Shown: positions 1-10,344, counted from the first letter of the stretch. The stretch: DNA of 64,000 nucleotides from NCED01 sp035493955 (GCA_035493955.1 DATJHI010000036.1:265154-329153), one strand, 5' to 3'. Made by a program: numbers and translations. The notes: generated from the letters alone by a model not told the origin.

Positions 1-708
1 GATCAGCGCCTTGACCGCAGCGGCGACGATCTCGCCACCCTTCTCCGGCGTGGCCTGGCCTGGGTCCGAGCCCATCCGCCCATCCGCGTAGCGCGCGCGG
101 AAGTCGGCGGCCTCCCGGATCGGGCCGGTGGGAGCGATGCGGGGGGCGTAGTTGGCGCTCTTGATCGCGTCCGGATAGGCGAACTGGGTGACCGCGATCT
201 CCGACGGGGTGGCGTGGGACCCGTGACCCTCGGGGAACAGCCGAACGCACAGCTTGCCCACTCCCGGCAGGTCCCACCAGTTCTTCAGCTTCAGGGAATA
301 GCCGCGCGGACGGCCCAGATAGCTGGCCTCGGAATAGATCTCCGAAAAGGCCGCCTCGATGGTGGCGACATTACCGCCGTGGCCGTTCAGCCAGTAAATC
401 CGGGTGAAGCCGTGGGCGGCCAGGCTGACCGTCCAGTCGCGGAGCGCCGCGATCATGGTCGAGGGGCGCAAGGAAATGGACCCGGGGAAGCCCAGGTGGT
501 GCTGGGCCATACCGATGGCGAAGGTCGGTCCGACCAGAAGGTCGCCCTCGGCGTGGGCGGCGTGGGCGATGATCTCGGGGCAAAGCCAGTCGGTGCCCAG
601 CAGGCCGGTGGGACCGTGCTGTTCGTTGGACCCGATCGGCACCACCACCGTCCTGGAACGCGCCAGTTGGGCTTCGATCTCGGGCCAGGTCGATAGGGCG
701 AGGAGCAT
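1..708 (-). CDS. Creatininase family protein (C-terminus beyond window)
   Basis: The minus frame is open from an ATG at 706-708 to the window edge, 236 codons, so the C-terminus is missing. Visible creatininase-family signatures are GSNEQHGP near residue 26, a metal-site region LNGHGGN near residue 108, and FPEGHGSHATPSE with the family GHGSHA-type segment further on. The family are metal-dependent amidohydrolases (creatinine amidohydrolase and the mycofactocin or riboflavin-related relatives); the substrate cannot be told from sequence. A stop codon lies five codons upstream of the ATG, so this is the first usable start, although no good ribosome site precedes it. Divergent from the peroxiredoxin gene. 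Family call firm, substrate unknown. Confidence 0.85.
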   Translation of the reverse strand, partial: MLLALSTWPEIEAQLARSRTVVVPIGSNEQHGPTGLLGTDWLCPEIIAHAAHAEGDLLVGPTFAIGMAQHHLGFPGSISLRPSTMIAALRDWTVSLAAHGFTRIYWLNGHGGNVATIEAAFSEIYSEASYLGRPRGYSLKLKNWWDLPGVGKLCVRLFPEGHGSHATPSEIAVTQFAYPDAIKSANYAPRIAPTGPIREAADFRARYADGRMGSDPGQATPEKGGEIVAAAVKALI

Positions 709-827
709 CGCGAACCAGACTTTCTATCGGCCGCATCAGTGCGGCTGCGTTCTCAAGCCCCAGCCCAGGGGCTAAGGTATCCGGCGGGGGAGCCCCAGCC
801 GCGCTTGCGAACGATGGAGGACATCCA

Positions 828-1463
828 ATGCCGCTTCAATTAGGCGACACGGTTCCCAATTTCACCCAGGATTCCACGGAAGGACCGCTCGATTTCTACC
901 GGTGGGCCGGGGATTCCTGGGTCGTCCTGTTTTCTCACCCGAAGGATTTCACCCCCGTCTGCACCACCGAACTCGGGGTCGTGGCCAAGCTGAAGCCCGA
1001 ATTCGACAAGCGCGGGGTCAAGGTGATCGGCCTGTCGGTCGATCCGGCCGACAGCCACAAGAGCTGGGCCAAGGACATCGAGGAGACGCAAGGGGCGGCC
1101 CTGAACTTTCCGCTGATCGCCGACCACGACCGCAAGGTGGCGGACCTCTACGGCATGATCCACCCCAACGCGCTGGAGACCATGACCGTGCGCTCCGTGT
1201 TCGTGATCGACCCGAACAAGAAGCTGCGCCTCACCCTGACCTATCCGGCCGCGACCGGGCGCAACTTCGACGAGATCCTTCGCACCATCGACAGCCTGCA
1301 GCTCACCGACCGGCACAAGGTCGCCACCCCGGCGAACTGGAAACAGGGCGGGGACGTGATCATCCTGCCCTCGCTTTCCAACGATCAGGCCAAGGACCTC
1401 TTCCCCGCCGGCTGGACCGAGCACCGGCCCTACCTGCGCACGACCAGACAGCCCGGGACCTAG
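828..1463 (+). CDS. 1-Cys peroxiredoxin (Prx6 type)
   Basis: A 211-residue cytosolic thiol peroxidase that reduces hydrogen peroxide and alkyl hydroperoxides. The peroxidatic site is FTPVCTTE with Cys45, and no second cysteine occurs in the protein, which defines the 1-Cys class. Length and the long C-terminal extension (ending GWTEHRPYLRTT) match Prx6-type bacterial enzymes rather than AhpC. The start ATG has a GGAGG ribosome site about eight bases upstream. It is followed 104 bases later by acs on the same strand, with no terminator seen. It is one of three unrelated peroxiredoxins in the window. Confidence 0.93.
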   Translation: MPLQLGDTVPNFTQDSTEGPLDFYRWAGDSWVVLFSHPKDFTPVCTTELGVVAKLKPEFDKRGVKVIGLSVDPADSHKSWAKDIEETQGAALNFPLIADHDRKVADLYGMIHPNALETMTVRSVFVIDPNKKLRLTLTYPAATGRNFDEILRTIDSLQLTDRHKVATPANWKQGGDVIILPSLSNDQAKDLFPAGWTEHRPYLRTTRQPGT

Positions 1464-1567
1464 CCTCCGGCCGTCCGGTCGCTCCGGGGCTTACGGGAGC
1501 CGCTTCACGGCTTGCACGCGGCGCGACCCTCCGCCTTACTGCGCCCGCGTCACAAGGAGGCATAGCC

Positions 1568-3502
<1,935 letters not shown>

Positions 3503-3519
3503 GGCGCTGGCGGACGGGA

Positions 3520-4464
3520 CTAGGGCGCCCCGTCCAGGAACGCCGCCAAGGCCTCGAGGGCTTCGGGCTCGTCCAGCATCGGCGCGTGACCGACGTTGGG
3601 GACTTCGGCATAGGCCATGTGCGGGGCCAGCATCCGCATGGCCTCGGCCCGGGGCGGATCGAGCAGGTCCGATATGCCGCCGCGCACCAGCAGCAGCGGC
3701 CGGCCGGTGGCCAGGGTCAGGAACAGGGGCGTGATGTCCGGAGCCAGGGCGTCCGGTCCGGCGGCGCGGATCGGGGCGATGATCTCGGGGTCGTAGGCCA
3801 GGCGAGGGCGTCCGTCGGGCCCCTCGGTGAACAGCCGCCGGGCGAAGGCGGTCCATTGCGCCGGGCCGTAGTCGGGAAAGGCCGCGGCATTGACGTCGCG
3901 GGCGTAGGCCGCCGCTCCCGCCCAGTCCTGGACTTCAGGGTCGCGCCCGGTGTAGGCGCCGATGCGCCGGAGCGCCTCCGGGTTCAGGCTGGGGCCGACG
4001 TCGTTCAGCACCGCGCCGGCGACCGCGGCGGGGCGCAGGCTCGCCAGCACCATGGTCACGATCCCGCCGAGGCTGGTGCCCACGAAGAGCGCCCGTCCGA
4101 TCCCCGCCGTGTCCATCAGCGCCAGCACGTCGGCGGCGTAGGACAGGGGCATGTAGTTCATCGGCTGGGGGTCCCAGGCCGAAGCGCCGCGGCCCCGCAG
4201 ATCCAGAGCCAGAACCCGTCTCCCCCGCGCGGCGATCCAGGGGGCGACGACCTCGAAATCGGCGGCGTTGCGGGTCAGCCCGGGCAGGCAGAGCACCGGC
4301 AGGCGGGCCGCGCCAGCCGCCGGCGGGTAGTCGCGAGCATGCAGGACAAGTCTCTCGGCCGAGGTCCAGACCCTGTCGGCAAAAGGATTGGAGCTTGATC
4401 TTAACGTCGAATAGATGTCGGCCGATTTCAGACCCAAGGCATGACGGAGGCGGCGCCAGATCAT
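3520..4464 (-). CDS. Alpha/beta-fold hydrolase
   Basis: A 314-residue single-domain hydrolase. The nucleophile elbow GTSLGG places the catalytic serine at about residue 131, the segment LPGLTRNAADF near 60-70 looks like the oxyanion-hole strand, and GHAPML near 292-297 supplies the catalytic histidine. The ordering LDLRGRGAS then GTSLGG is typical of esterase or epoxide-hydrolase-like members. There is no signal peptide, so a cytosolic enzyme is likely. Substrate cannot be assigned. It faces acs convergently and is preceded by a 310-base region shared with the tandem secreted genes. Confidence 0.85.
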   Translation of the reverse strand: MIWRRLRHALGLKSADIYSTLRSSSNPFADRVWTSAERLVLHARDYPPAAGAARLPVLCLPGLTRNAADFEVVAPWIAARGRRVLALDLRGRGASAWDPQPMNYMPLSYAADVLALMDTAGIGRALFVGTSLGGIVTMVLASLRPAAVAGAVLNDVGPSLNPEALRRIGAYTGRDPEVQDWAGAAAYARDVNAAAFPDYGPAQWTAFARRLFTEGPDGRPRLAYDPEIIAPIRAAGPDALAPDITPLFLTLATGRPLLLVRGGISDLLDPPRAEAMRMLAPHMAYAEVPNVGHAPMLDEPEALEALAAFLDGAP

Positions 4465-4774
4465 CCGATATTCCTTTGGCCTGGACCCCAGGTCGCCCGG
4501 GCATCCGGGTTGGCCGAGGTTGCTAAAACCGTAACGGGTTTGATTCGAACATCAAAATTTCGACGGTCGCTGTCAAACGGGTCAATCTGAACGCCGCTTA
4601 GCCCGAAAATGCTGCATTGCAAAAATTTCATACCGCATCGCAGTCAATCTGGCTGGACGGCTGGAATCCGCGGGATCAAAATGGAGACAACCTAGAGAGA
4701 GGCGGCGTTCGCGCCGTCCGGGACGAAGCGACCGGATGAGGGTTTCGTTGAAACCGTCTTCTGGAGATACCGAG
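4465..4774. other. Divergent intergenic region, hydrolase / secreted triplet
   Basis: No gene supported here. The region is visibly richer in A+T than its flanks, especially 4520-4680, as expected for two divergent promoters, but I could not place a confident -35/-10 pair. It holds two GANTC sites (CcrM methylation target in Caulobacterales) at 4542-4546 and 4664-4668. The last 75 bases form the first copy of the leader that is repeated before the second secreted paralogue: a GC hairpin around 4701-4716, then a short stem-loop at 4741-4755 just ahead of the ribosome site. Confidence 0.5.
4741..4755 (+). promoter_or_regulatory. Leader stem-loop of secreted paralogue 1
   Basis: GGTTTC, loop GTT, GAAACC: a perfect 6-bp stem with a three-base loop, ending 7 bases before the CTGGAGAT ribosome site. 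The 22 bases from 4725 to 4746 are identical to 5125-5146 in front of paralogue 2, where the loop is different but the stem is kept. Confidence 0.5.
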
Positions 4775-5080
4775 ATGATCCGCACCACCGTCCTTTCCGT
4801 CCTCGCCATGGCCGGAGCCCTGACCTCCGCTCCCGCCTTCGCCGAAGACTCGGTCAATGTCCCCGTCGCCGGCAAGAGCCCTGCTGAAGCCTACGCCGCT
4901 ATCGTGACTGCGGCCCAGGCCGTTTGCCGCGGCCTGGAGCCGGGGGATCCCCATGGCCTGTTCAGCACCGGGGCCTGCGTCCGCGGCGCCGTCGACGCCG
5001 CCATCGCGCAGGCCAAGAGCCCGGCCCTGAAGCAGTACGCGGCCGGCGCCAGCAGCTACCTGCATCTTGCCTCGAACTGA
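4775..5080 (+). CDS. Small secreted protein, tandem paralogue 1 (UrcA-like)
   Basis: A 101-residue protein with a signal peptide ending in SAPAFA, mature start EDSVNV. The mature part has KSPAEAYAAI, then AAQAVCRG, a second cysteine about 18 residues later in TGACVRGAVDAAIAQAK, and ends YLHLASN. Two cysteines per molecule suggest a disulfide in the periplasm. The spacing of an alanine-rich helix ending in VC and a later C followed by an alanine-rich helix resembles the small UrcA family of alphaproteobacterial envelope proteins, a tentative link. The ATG at 4775 is preferred over 4736 because it follows CTGGAGAT and starts the signal peptide. First of three tandem copies; function unknown. 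Confidence 0.75.
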   Translation: MIRTTVLSVLAMAGALTSAPAFAEDSVNVPVAGKSPAEAYAAIVTAAQAVCRGLEPGDPHGLFSTGACVRGAVDAAIAQAKSPALKQYAAGASSYLHLASN

Positions 5081-5140
5081 GTGAGGCAGCGATAGCAGAG
5101 GCGGCCCCAAGCCGCCCTTCGGGAGAAGCGACCGGATGAG

Positions 5141-5157
5141 GGTTTCCCTCCGAAACC
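5141..5157 (+). promoter_or_regulatory. Leader stem-loop of secreted paralogue 2
   Basis: GGTTTC, loop CCTCC, GAAACC: the same 6-bp stem as at 4741-4755 with a different loop, followed at the same distance by the CTCTGGAGAC ribosome site. Upstream, a GGCGGC/GCCGCC hairpin at about 5100-5116 may end the preceding transcript. Confidence 0.5.
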
Positions 5158-5175
5158 ATCCTCTGGAGACCGTCG

Positions 5176-5481
5176 ATGAACCGTAAGCTGATGTCCCTGT
5201 CCGCCCTCGCCGCGGCCGTCGTTCTGGCCGCTCCCGCCCTCGCCGAGGATTCCGTGCGCGTCCCTGTGGTCGGCAAGAGCCCGGCCGAAGCCTATGCCGC
5301 CATCGTGGCGGCGGCCCGTTCCGTCTGCCGGGGGATCGTCCCGGGCGATCCCCACGGGCTGTACGTATCGGAGGCCTGCGTCCAGGCGTCAGTCGACGCC
5401 GCTATCACCCAGGCGAAGATTCCGGCCCTGACGCAGTACGCGAAGGGCGCCGTCCGCGACCTGCACCTCGCCTCGAATTGA
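5176..5481 (+). CDS. Small secreted protein, tandem paralogue 2 (UrcA-like)
   Basis: A 101-residue paralogue of the gene just upstream: signal peptide ending in APALA, mature start EDSVRVPV, then KSPAEAYAAIV, ARSVCRG, PGDPHGLYVSEAC and ASVDAAITQAK, ending LHLASN. Both cysteines and the segment PGDPHGL are shared with copy 1, so these two are the closest pair. Start ATG has GGAGA eleven bases upstream. 95 bases separate it from copy 1 and that gap is itself a duplicate of copy 1's leader. Exported; role not known. Confidence 0.75.
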   Translation: MNRKLMSLSALAAAVVLAAPALAEDSVRVPVVGKSPAEAYAAIVAAARSVCRGIVPGDPHGLYVSEACVQASVDAAITQAKIPALTQYAKGAVRDLHLASN

Positions 5482-5561
5482 ATGCGACGGCCATAAGGGC
5501 CGCCTGAGGGGAAGGGACCGCACGAGAGGTCCCCCCCAACCATTTTTTGGAGACCATCGAC

Positions 5562-5870
5562 ATGAACCGTAAGCTGATCGCTCTGTCCGGCTTCGTCGCC
5601 GCCGTCGCCCTGGCCGTCCCGGCCTTTGCCGAAGACTCGGTGAACGTGGTCCTGGCCGGCAAGTCGCCGTCGGCCGCCTATGCCGCCATCGCCAAGGCCG
5701 CGCGCGCGGTGTGCCGCACCCCCGCGGGCATGGACATCTACAATGTCTATTCCGTCGCCGAATGCCAAAAGGCCACCGTGACGTCGACTATCGCCAAGGT
5801 CGGCAGCCCCGCTCTGTCTCAATACGCCGCCAGCCGCGAGGCCTTGAGGCTGCAGCTCGCTTCCAACTAG
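5562..5870 (+). CDS. Small secreted protein, tandem paralogue 3 (UrcA-like)
   Basis: 102 residues, the most diverged of the three. It starts MNRKLIALSG as copy 2 does, with signal peptide ending VPAFA and mature start EDSVNVVLAGKSPSAAYAAI. AARAVCRTP keeps the first cysteine and SVAECQKATV the second; the PGDPHGL segment is replaced. C-terminus LQLASN is retained. I chose ATG 5562 over 5547 because TTTGGAGAC precedes it at the normal distance and the signal peptide begins there. The leader (5510-5560) keeps the GAAGGGACCG-type block but not the perfect stem. A terminator follows at 5883. Confidence 0.75.
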   Translation: MNRKLIALSGFVAAVALAVPAFAEDSVNVVLAGKSPSAAYAAIAKAARAVCRTPAGMDIYNVYSVAECQKATVTSTIAKVGSPALSQYAASREALRLQLASN

Positions 5871-5882
5871 GATTTTTCGAGG

Positions 5883-5913
5883 CGGCCCGGTCTCGATGAG
5901 GCCGGGCCGTTTC
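5883..5913. terminator. Shared terminator, secreted triplet / rimO
   Basis: CGGCCCGG at 5883-5890 pairs with CCGGGCCG at 5902-5909 (8 bp) and is followed by TTTC on the plus strand. It lies between two convergent genes, so it probably ends the secreted-protein transcript; ATTTTT bases at 5872-5877 give it a weaker tail in the other direction. Confidence 0.65.
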
Positions 5914-5918
5914 GGCGT

Positions 5919-7298
5919 TTAAAGGCGTGAAATCACCCGGTGCATCCGGGTGGAAGCGGACGCGCCGGTGCGCAGGCGCAGGTCCGTCGGCGTGGCGAAG
6001 AGGTCGAAGGCGTCGGCCCTCTCGATCCGCACTTTGACCATCTGGCCGGAGCGCAAGCCGCCGCCCGGGGCGACATAGACGCGCCCGTCGATCTCCGGCG
6101 CGTCGGCCTGGGAGCGGGCGACCGCGACCCCGTCCGGGCGGACCTGGTCGACCAGCACGTCCATGGTGCGGCCGACCTTCTTCTTCAGCTTGGCGCGGCT
6201 GATGCGGGCGGCCGCCATCATGAAGCGTTCGCGGCGGGCCTGTTTGACCTCCTCCGGCACGTGGCCGGGCAGGTCGCGGGCTGCGGCGCCCGCCACGTTC
6301 TCGTAAGCGAAGGCGCCGACCCGGTCGAGCTGGGCTTCCTCCAGCCATTCCAGCAGATAGTCGAAGTCGGTCTCGGTCTCGCCGGGGAAGCCGACCACGA
6401 AGGTGGAGCGCAGGGTGATGTTGGGGGCGATCTCGCGCCAGCGGGCGATCCGCTCCAGGGTCTTCTCCTGGTTGGCGGGGCGGCGCATGTCCTTCAGGAC
6501 CTGCGGGCTGGCGTGCTGGAAGGGGATGTCCAGGTAGGGCAGGATCTTGCCCTCGGCCATCAGCGGGACGACCGCGTCCACGTGCGGGTAGGGATAGACG
6601 TAGTGCAGGCGCACCCACACGCCGAGTTCGCCCAGGCCCCGCGCCAGGTCCTCGAGGTTCGCCTTCCACGGCCGTCCGCGCCATTCGCCGGGGGCATAGC
6701 GGATGTCGAGGCCGTAGGCCGAGGTGTCCTGCGCCACCACCAGCAGTTCCTTGACCCCCGATTCCACCAGGGCCTCGGCCTCGGCCAGAACCTCGGCGAT
6801 GGGGCGCGAGACGTGGCCGCCGCGCAACGACGGGATGATGCAGAAGCTGCACTTGTGGTCGCAACCCTCGGAGATCTTCAGATAGGCGTAGTGCCGGGGG
6901 GTCAGCTTCTGTCCGCCGAGGGTCTGGGGGACCAGCTCGGCGAAGGGCGAGGTTGGGACATGGCGATGGACCGCCTCCATCACCGCCTCGGTGGCGTGGG
7001 CGCCGGTGATGGTCACGTCCGGATAGTGGGCGCGGATCAGCTCCGGCTCGGCGCCGAGGCAACCGGTGACGATCACGTGCTTGCCCGAGGCCCTGGCTTC
7101 GCCGATGGCCTGCAGGCTCTCCTCGCGGGCCGAATCCAGGAAGGCGCAGGTGTTGACGATGATCGCCTCGGCTCCGCCGTAGCTGGACGAGGTCTCATAG
7201 CCTTCGCCCTTCAGCCGGGTGAGGATGCGCTCGGAATCGACCAGGGCCTTGGGGCAGCCCAGGCTGACCATGCCGATCTTCTTGGGCAGTTCGCCCAT
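5919..7298 (-). CDS. rimO: Ribosomal protein S12 methylthiotransferase RimO
   Basis: 459-residue radical-SAM enzyme that methylthiolates the conserved aspartate of ribosomal protein S12. The N-terminal UPF0004 domain supplies auxiliary-cluster cysteines at about 15, 51 and 80. The radical SAM motif CDHKCSFC gives C146, C150 and C153, followed by IIPSLRGGHVSR, which separates RimO from MiaB and MtaB. A C-terminal TRAM domain occupies about 380-455. Length is typical. The paralogous family member MtaB lies at 47241. Start ATG is the first in frame after the 60-base gap to the phosphatase gene. Confidence 0.95.
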   Translation of the reverse strand: MGELPKKIGMVSLGCPKALVDSERILTRLKGEGYETSSSYGGAEAIIVNTCAFLDSAREESLQAIGEARASGKHVIVTGCLGAEPELIRAHYPDVTITGAHATEAVMEAVHRHVPTSPFAELVPQTLGGQKLTPRHYAYLKISEGCDHKCSFCIIPSLRGGHVSRPIAEVLAEAEALVESGVKELLVVAQDTSAYGLDIRYAPGEWRGRPWKANLEDLARGLGELGVWVRLHYVYPYPHVDAVVPLMAEGKILPYLDIPFQHASPQVLKDMRRPANQEKTLERIARWREIAPNITLRSTFVVGFPGETETDFDYLLEWLEEAQLDRVGAFAYENVAGAAARDLPGHVPEEVKQARRERFMMAAARISRAKLKKKVGRTMDVLVDQVRPDGVAVARSQADAPEIDGRVYVAPGGGLRSGQMVKVRIERADAFDLFATPTDLRLRTGASASTRMHRVISRL

Positions 7299-7358
7299 GG
7301 GCGGGAATTCCTGACGGGGGAAGGAGGGCGCGCTCTATAGCCCATGACGGCGGCCGCG

Positions 7359-7874
7359 TCACGGCAGGGCGGCGATGTGCTCCAGCACCGGGGCCAGAAA
7401 AGCCATGAGCGAGCCGCCCTCGAACTTCACGCCGGCGATCCCGGCGGCACGGGCGGCCTGGATGTCGGTGTCGAAGTCGCCGACCATCACCGTTCGGGCC
7501 GGATCGACCGGGAAGCGCGCCATCAGTTCCAGGATCATGCCGGGGCCGGGCTTGCGGCGGTCGGAAGCCTGGTCGGGATGGTCGGCGCAGTAGACGAAAG
7601 CGTCGATGCGCGCGCCCAGGGACGCCAGCTCGGCGGCCATCCAGGCGTGCAGGGCCTCCACGTCCGCCTCGCTGTAATAGCCCCGCGCCACCCCGGACTG
7701 GTTGGTGGCGACGAAGGCGAACAGGCCGGCGTCGTTGACCGCCTTCACCGCGGCGGCCGCGTCCTCGATCCAGGCGATCTGGTCAGGACGGTGGGCGTAG
7801 CCGACGTTGACGTTCAGCACCCCGTCCCGGTCGAAGATCACAGCGCCGCGCAGGGGCTGGTCCTTGGTTGTCAT
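7359..7874 (-). CDS. HAD phosphatase, GmhB-like
   Basis: 171-residue HAD-IIIA phosphatase. Motif I DRDGVLN has the nucleophile pair D15 and D17; TNQSG is motif II, RKPGPGM carries the motif III lysine and GDFDTDI is motif IV. The set is that of D-glycero-beta-D-manno-heptose-1,7-bisphosphate 7-phosphatase and histidinol-phosphatase relatives. GmhB enzymes normally hold a zinc ion with a Cys-His-Cys-Cys loop just before RKP; here that loop reads YCADHPDQASDRRKPG, with only one cysteine, so zinc binding is doubtful. No other heptose genes are near. The ATG lies within an intergenic repeat (CATCCTCGGG). Downstream of tkt in the same direction, 32 bases away. Confidence 0.75.
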   Translation of the reverse strand: MTTKDQPLRGAVIFDRDGVLNVNVGYAHRPDQIAWIEDAAAAVKAVNDAGLFAFVATNQSGVARGYYSEADVEALHAWMAAELASLGARIDAFVYCADHPDQASDRRKPGPGMILELMARFPVDPARTVMVGDFDTDIQAARAAGIAGVKFEGGSLMAFLAPVLEHIAALP

Positions 7875-7906
7875 CCTCGGGTCAAGCCCGGGACATGCGG
7901 CTAAGA

Positions 7907-9913
7907 TCAGGCATCGAGCTTGGCCAGGGCCAAGGCGACGACGCTCTCGGCGGTGATGCCGAATTCCGCGTAGAGCTTCTCGTAGGGGGCGCTGGCGCCG
8001 AAGCCCTCCATGCCGACGAAGCCGCCGCCTTCGCCGATGAACCGTTCCCAGCCCATGCGGACAGCCGCCTCGACGGCGATCCGCACCGGCGCCACCCCGA
8101 TGGTCTCGACCTGATAGTCGATGTCCTGCAGGTCGAAAATCTCCCAGCAAGGCGTGGAGACCACCCGCGTGCCGATGCCCCGCGCCTCCAGCGTCTCGCG
8201 GGCGGCCAGGGCCACCGACACTTCCGAACCGGTGGCGAACAGGGTGACCTTGGCCGCGCCGGACCGGGCGGGGGCCAGTTCGTAGGCGCCGCGGGCGGAC
8301 AGGCTCTCCGCCGAGGCCTCGGTGCGGGCGGCGGGGACCTTCTGGCGCGACAGGGCCATCACGGACGGGGTGAACGGGGCCTCCAGCGCCAGGCGCCAGC
8401 ATTCGGCCGCCTCCACCGCGTCGGCGGGGCGGAACACCAAAAGGTTCGGGATGGCGCGCAAGGAGGCAAGGTGCTCCACCGGCTGGTGGGTCGGGCCGTC
8501 TTCGCCCAGGCCGATGGAATCGTGGGTCATCACATGGATCACCCTCACCCCCATCAGGGCGGCCAGCCGGATGGCCGGGCGGGCGTAGTCGGAGAAGACC
8601 AGGAAGGTGCCGGAATAGGGGATCACCCCTCCATGCAGGGCCATGCCGTTCATGGCCGCGGCCATACCGAGCTCGCGCACCCCGTAGTGCACATAGCGCC
8701 CTGCGTAGTCCGGCCGGTCGAAGGGCGCCATGCCCTTGGTCTGGGTGTTGTTCGATCCGGTCAGGTCGGCCGAGCCGCCGATCATCTCGGGGATGGCGGG
8801 GATCAGGGCCTCGAGGGCGGCGCCCGAATGGACCCGGGTGGCGTTGGCTGGTCGGGTCTCCACCATCTTGGCGATGTGGGCGTCGAGATCCGCAAAGGCT
8901 TCCGCCGGCAGGGCGTTGTGGATCACCGCCCGCTCGAACTCGGCCCGGTGGTGCGATGTCTTAAGGCGCTTGGCCCAGCGGCGGCGCTGCTTGCTCCCCT
9001 TGGCGCCGGCGGCGCGCCAGGCGGCGGCGATGGGCTCGGGGATGACGAAGGGTTCGCTGTCCCAGCCCATGGCCTTGCGGGCGTCGGCGATCTCCGGGTC
9101 GAACAGGGTATAGCCGTGGCTGTGCGGGTCGCCGTCCTTGGGCCCCGCGCCAGCGCTGATCCTGGTCTTGCAGGCGATCAGGCTCGGTTGTTTCTGCTTC
9201 CTGGCCCAGGCCAGGGCCTTCTTGATCTGGCCGAAGTCGTGACCGTCGATCCGCTTGACCGCCCAGCCCGCGGCCTTGAACCGCGCCACCTGGTCGCCGG
9301 TCTCGGCGATGGTCGCCACGCCGTCGATGGTGGTGTTGTTGTCGTCGAACAGCACCGTCAGCCGGTCGAGCTTCAGCCGTCCGGCCAAGCTGATGGCCTC
9401 GTGGCTGACCCCTTCCATCAGGCAGCCGTCGCCGGCGATGACCCAGGTGCGGTGGTCGACCAGATCGTGGCCGAACCGGGCGGCCAGATGGCGCTCGGCC
9501 ATGGCCATGCCGACCGCCGTCGCCAGGCCCTGGCCCAGAGGGCCGGTGGTGGTCTCGACGCCAGGGGTATGGCCGTATTCGGGATGACCCGGGGTCTTGG
9601 AGCCCCATTGGCGGAAGTTCTTCAGCTCCTCCATGGTCACCCCCTCAAACCCGGTCAGGTGGAGGAGGGCGTAGAGCAGCATCGACCCATGGCCGGCGGA
9701 GAGCACGAACCGGTCCCGGTCCGGCCATTCCGGGTCGGCCGCGTCGTACTTCAGGGCCTGGGTGAACAGGACCGTGGCGACGTCGGCCATACCCATGGGC
9801 ATGCCCTGGTGGCCGGAACGCGCGCGGTGCACCGCGTCCATGGACAGGGTCCGGATCGCATTGGCCATCATCAGCGGCGTGGCGGGCGCGGACGCGGGGT
9901 CGTGGGCGGGCAT
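7907..9913 (-). CDS. tkt: Transketolase
   Basis: 668-residue thiamine-diphosphate enzyme of the pentose phosphate pathway and (in autotrophs) the Calvin cycle; it moves two-carbon units between sugar phosphates. Visible are the N-terminal RARSGHQGMPMGMAD, the cofactor motif GDGCLMEG...DDNNTTIDG, the middle-domain DSIGLGEDGPTHQP, and a complete C-terminal domain. ATG at 9911-9913 is chosen because AAGGA precedes it; the frame continues upstream as a shadow. Divergent from the DUF4164-zapA pair, 160 bases between. In many alphaproteobacteria tkt is next to these same two small genes. Confidence 0.96.
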   Translation of the reverse strand: MPAHDPASAPATPLMMANAIRTLSMDAVHRARSGHQGMPMGMADVATVLFTQALKYDAADPEWPDRDRFVLSAGHGSMLLYALLHLTGFEGVTMEELKNFRQWGSKTPGHPEYGHTPGVETTTGPLGQGLATAVGMAMAERHLAARFGHDLVDHRTWVIAGDGCLMEGVSHEAISLAGRLKLDRLTVLFDDNNTTIDGVATIAETGDQVARFKAAGWAVKRIDGHDFGQIKKALAWARKQKQPSLIACKTRISAGAGPKDGDPHSHGYTLFDPEIADARKAMGWDSEPFVIPEPIAAAWRAAGAKGSKQRRRWAKRLKTSHHRAEFERAVIHNALPAEAFADLDAHIAKMVETRPANATRVHSGAALEALIPAIPEMIGGSADLTGSNNTQTKGMAPFDRPDYAGRYVHYGVRELGMAAAMNGMALHGGVIPYSGTFLVFSDYARPAIRLAALMGVRVIHVMTHDSIGLGEDGPTHQPVEHLASLRAIPNLLVFRPADAVEAAECWRLALEAPFTPSVMALSRQKVPAARTEASAESLSARGAYELAPARSGAAKVTLFATGSEVSVALAARETLEARGIGTRVVSTPCWEIFDLQDIDYQVETIGVAPVRIAVEAAVRMGWERFIGEGGGFVGMEGFGASAPYEKLYAEFGITAESVVALALAKLDA

Positions 9914-10073
9914 GACGATCCTTGACGGTGGGGGCGCGGCCCGGTTTTGCGCGAGCCCGGCCGCTTCTGCAAGGCCTCGGGGAACCTCGTCCGCCCAACC
10001 ACCCTTTGCTTCCCGTCTGGCGCGGCCCTGGTCTATACAGGGCGACGCGATCTGAGTCTGACCGGGAGCGGGC

Positions 10074-10340
10074 ATGAGCGACGCCGAAACTCCGCTGGAT
10101 ACGGCCCTGCGCCGACTGGACCGGGCCATGGCCACGCTGGAAGCGCGGCTGTCCAACCGCCTGGCGACGCTCGAGGCGCGGGGCGACGACCTGTTCGACC
10201 AGGACCGGGCCCAGCTGGCCGCGGAGCTGGACGCCGCCCGCGCGCGGGAGAAGGCGCTGGAATCCATGGCCGCGGAGGCGTCGGCCGCCCTCGGCCGCGC
10301 CGCCGCCGAGGTGCGCGCGGCCTTGTCGGCGGGAGCTTAA
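10074..10340 (+). CDS. DUF4164-like coiled-coil protein
   Basis: 88 residues, almost entirely helical and charged, with heptad-like spacing (LRRLDRAMATLEARL, later LAAELDAARAREKAL). It matches the small DUF4164 coiled-coil proteins found beside zapA in alphaproteobacteria. Four bases separate its stop from the zapA start, so the two are surely co-transcribed; a link to cell division is inferred from context only. A GGGAGC stretch serves as ribosome site. Confidence 0.75.
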   Translation: MSDAETPLDTALRRLDRAMATLEARLSNRLATLEARGDDLFDQDRAQLAAELDAARAREKALESMAAEASAALGRAAAEVRAALSAGA

Positions 10341-10344
10341 GCCC

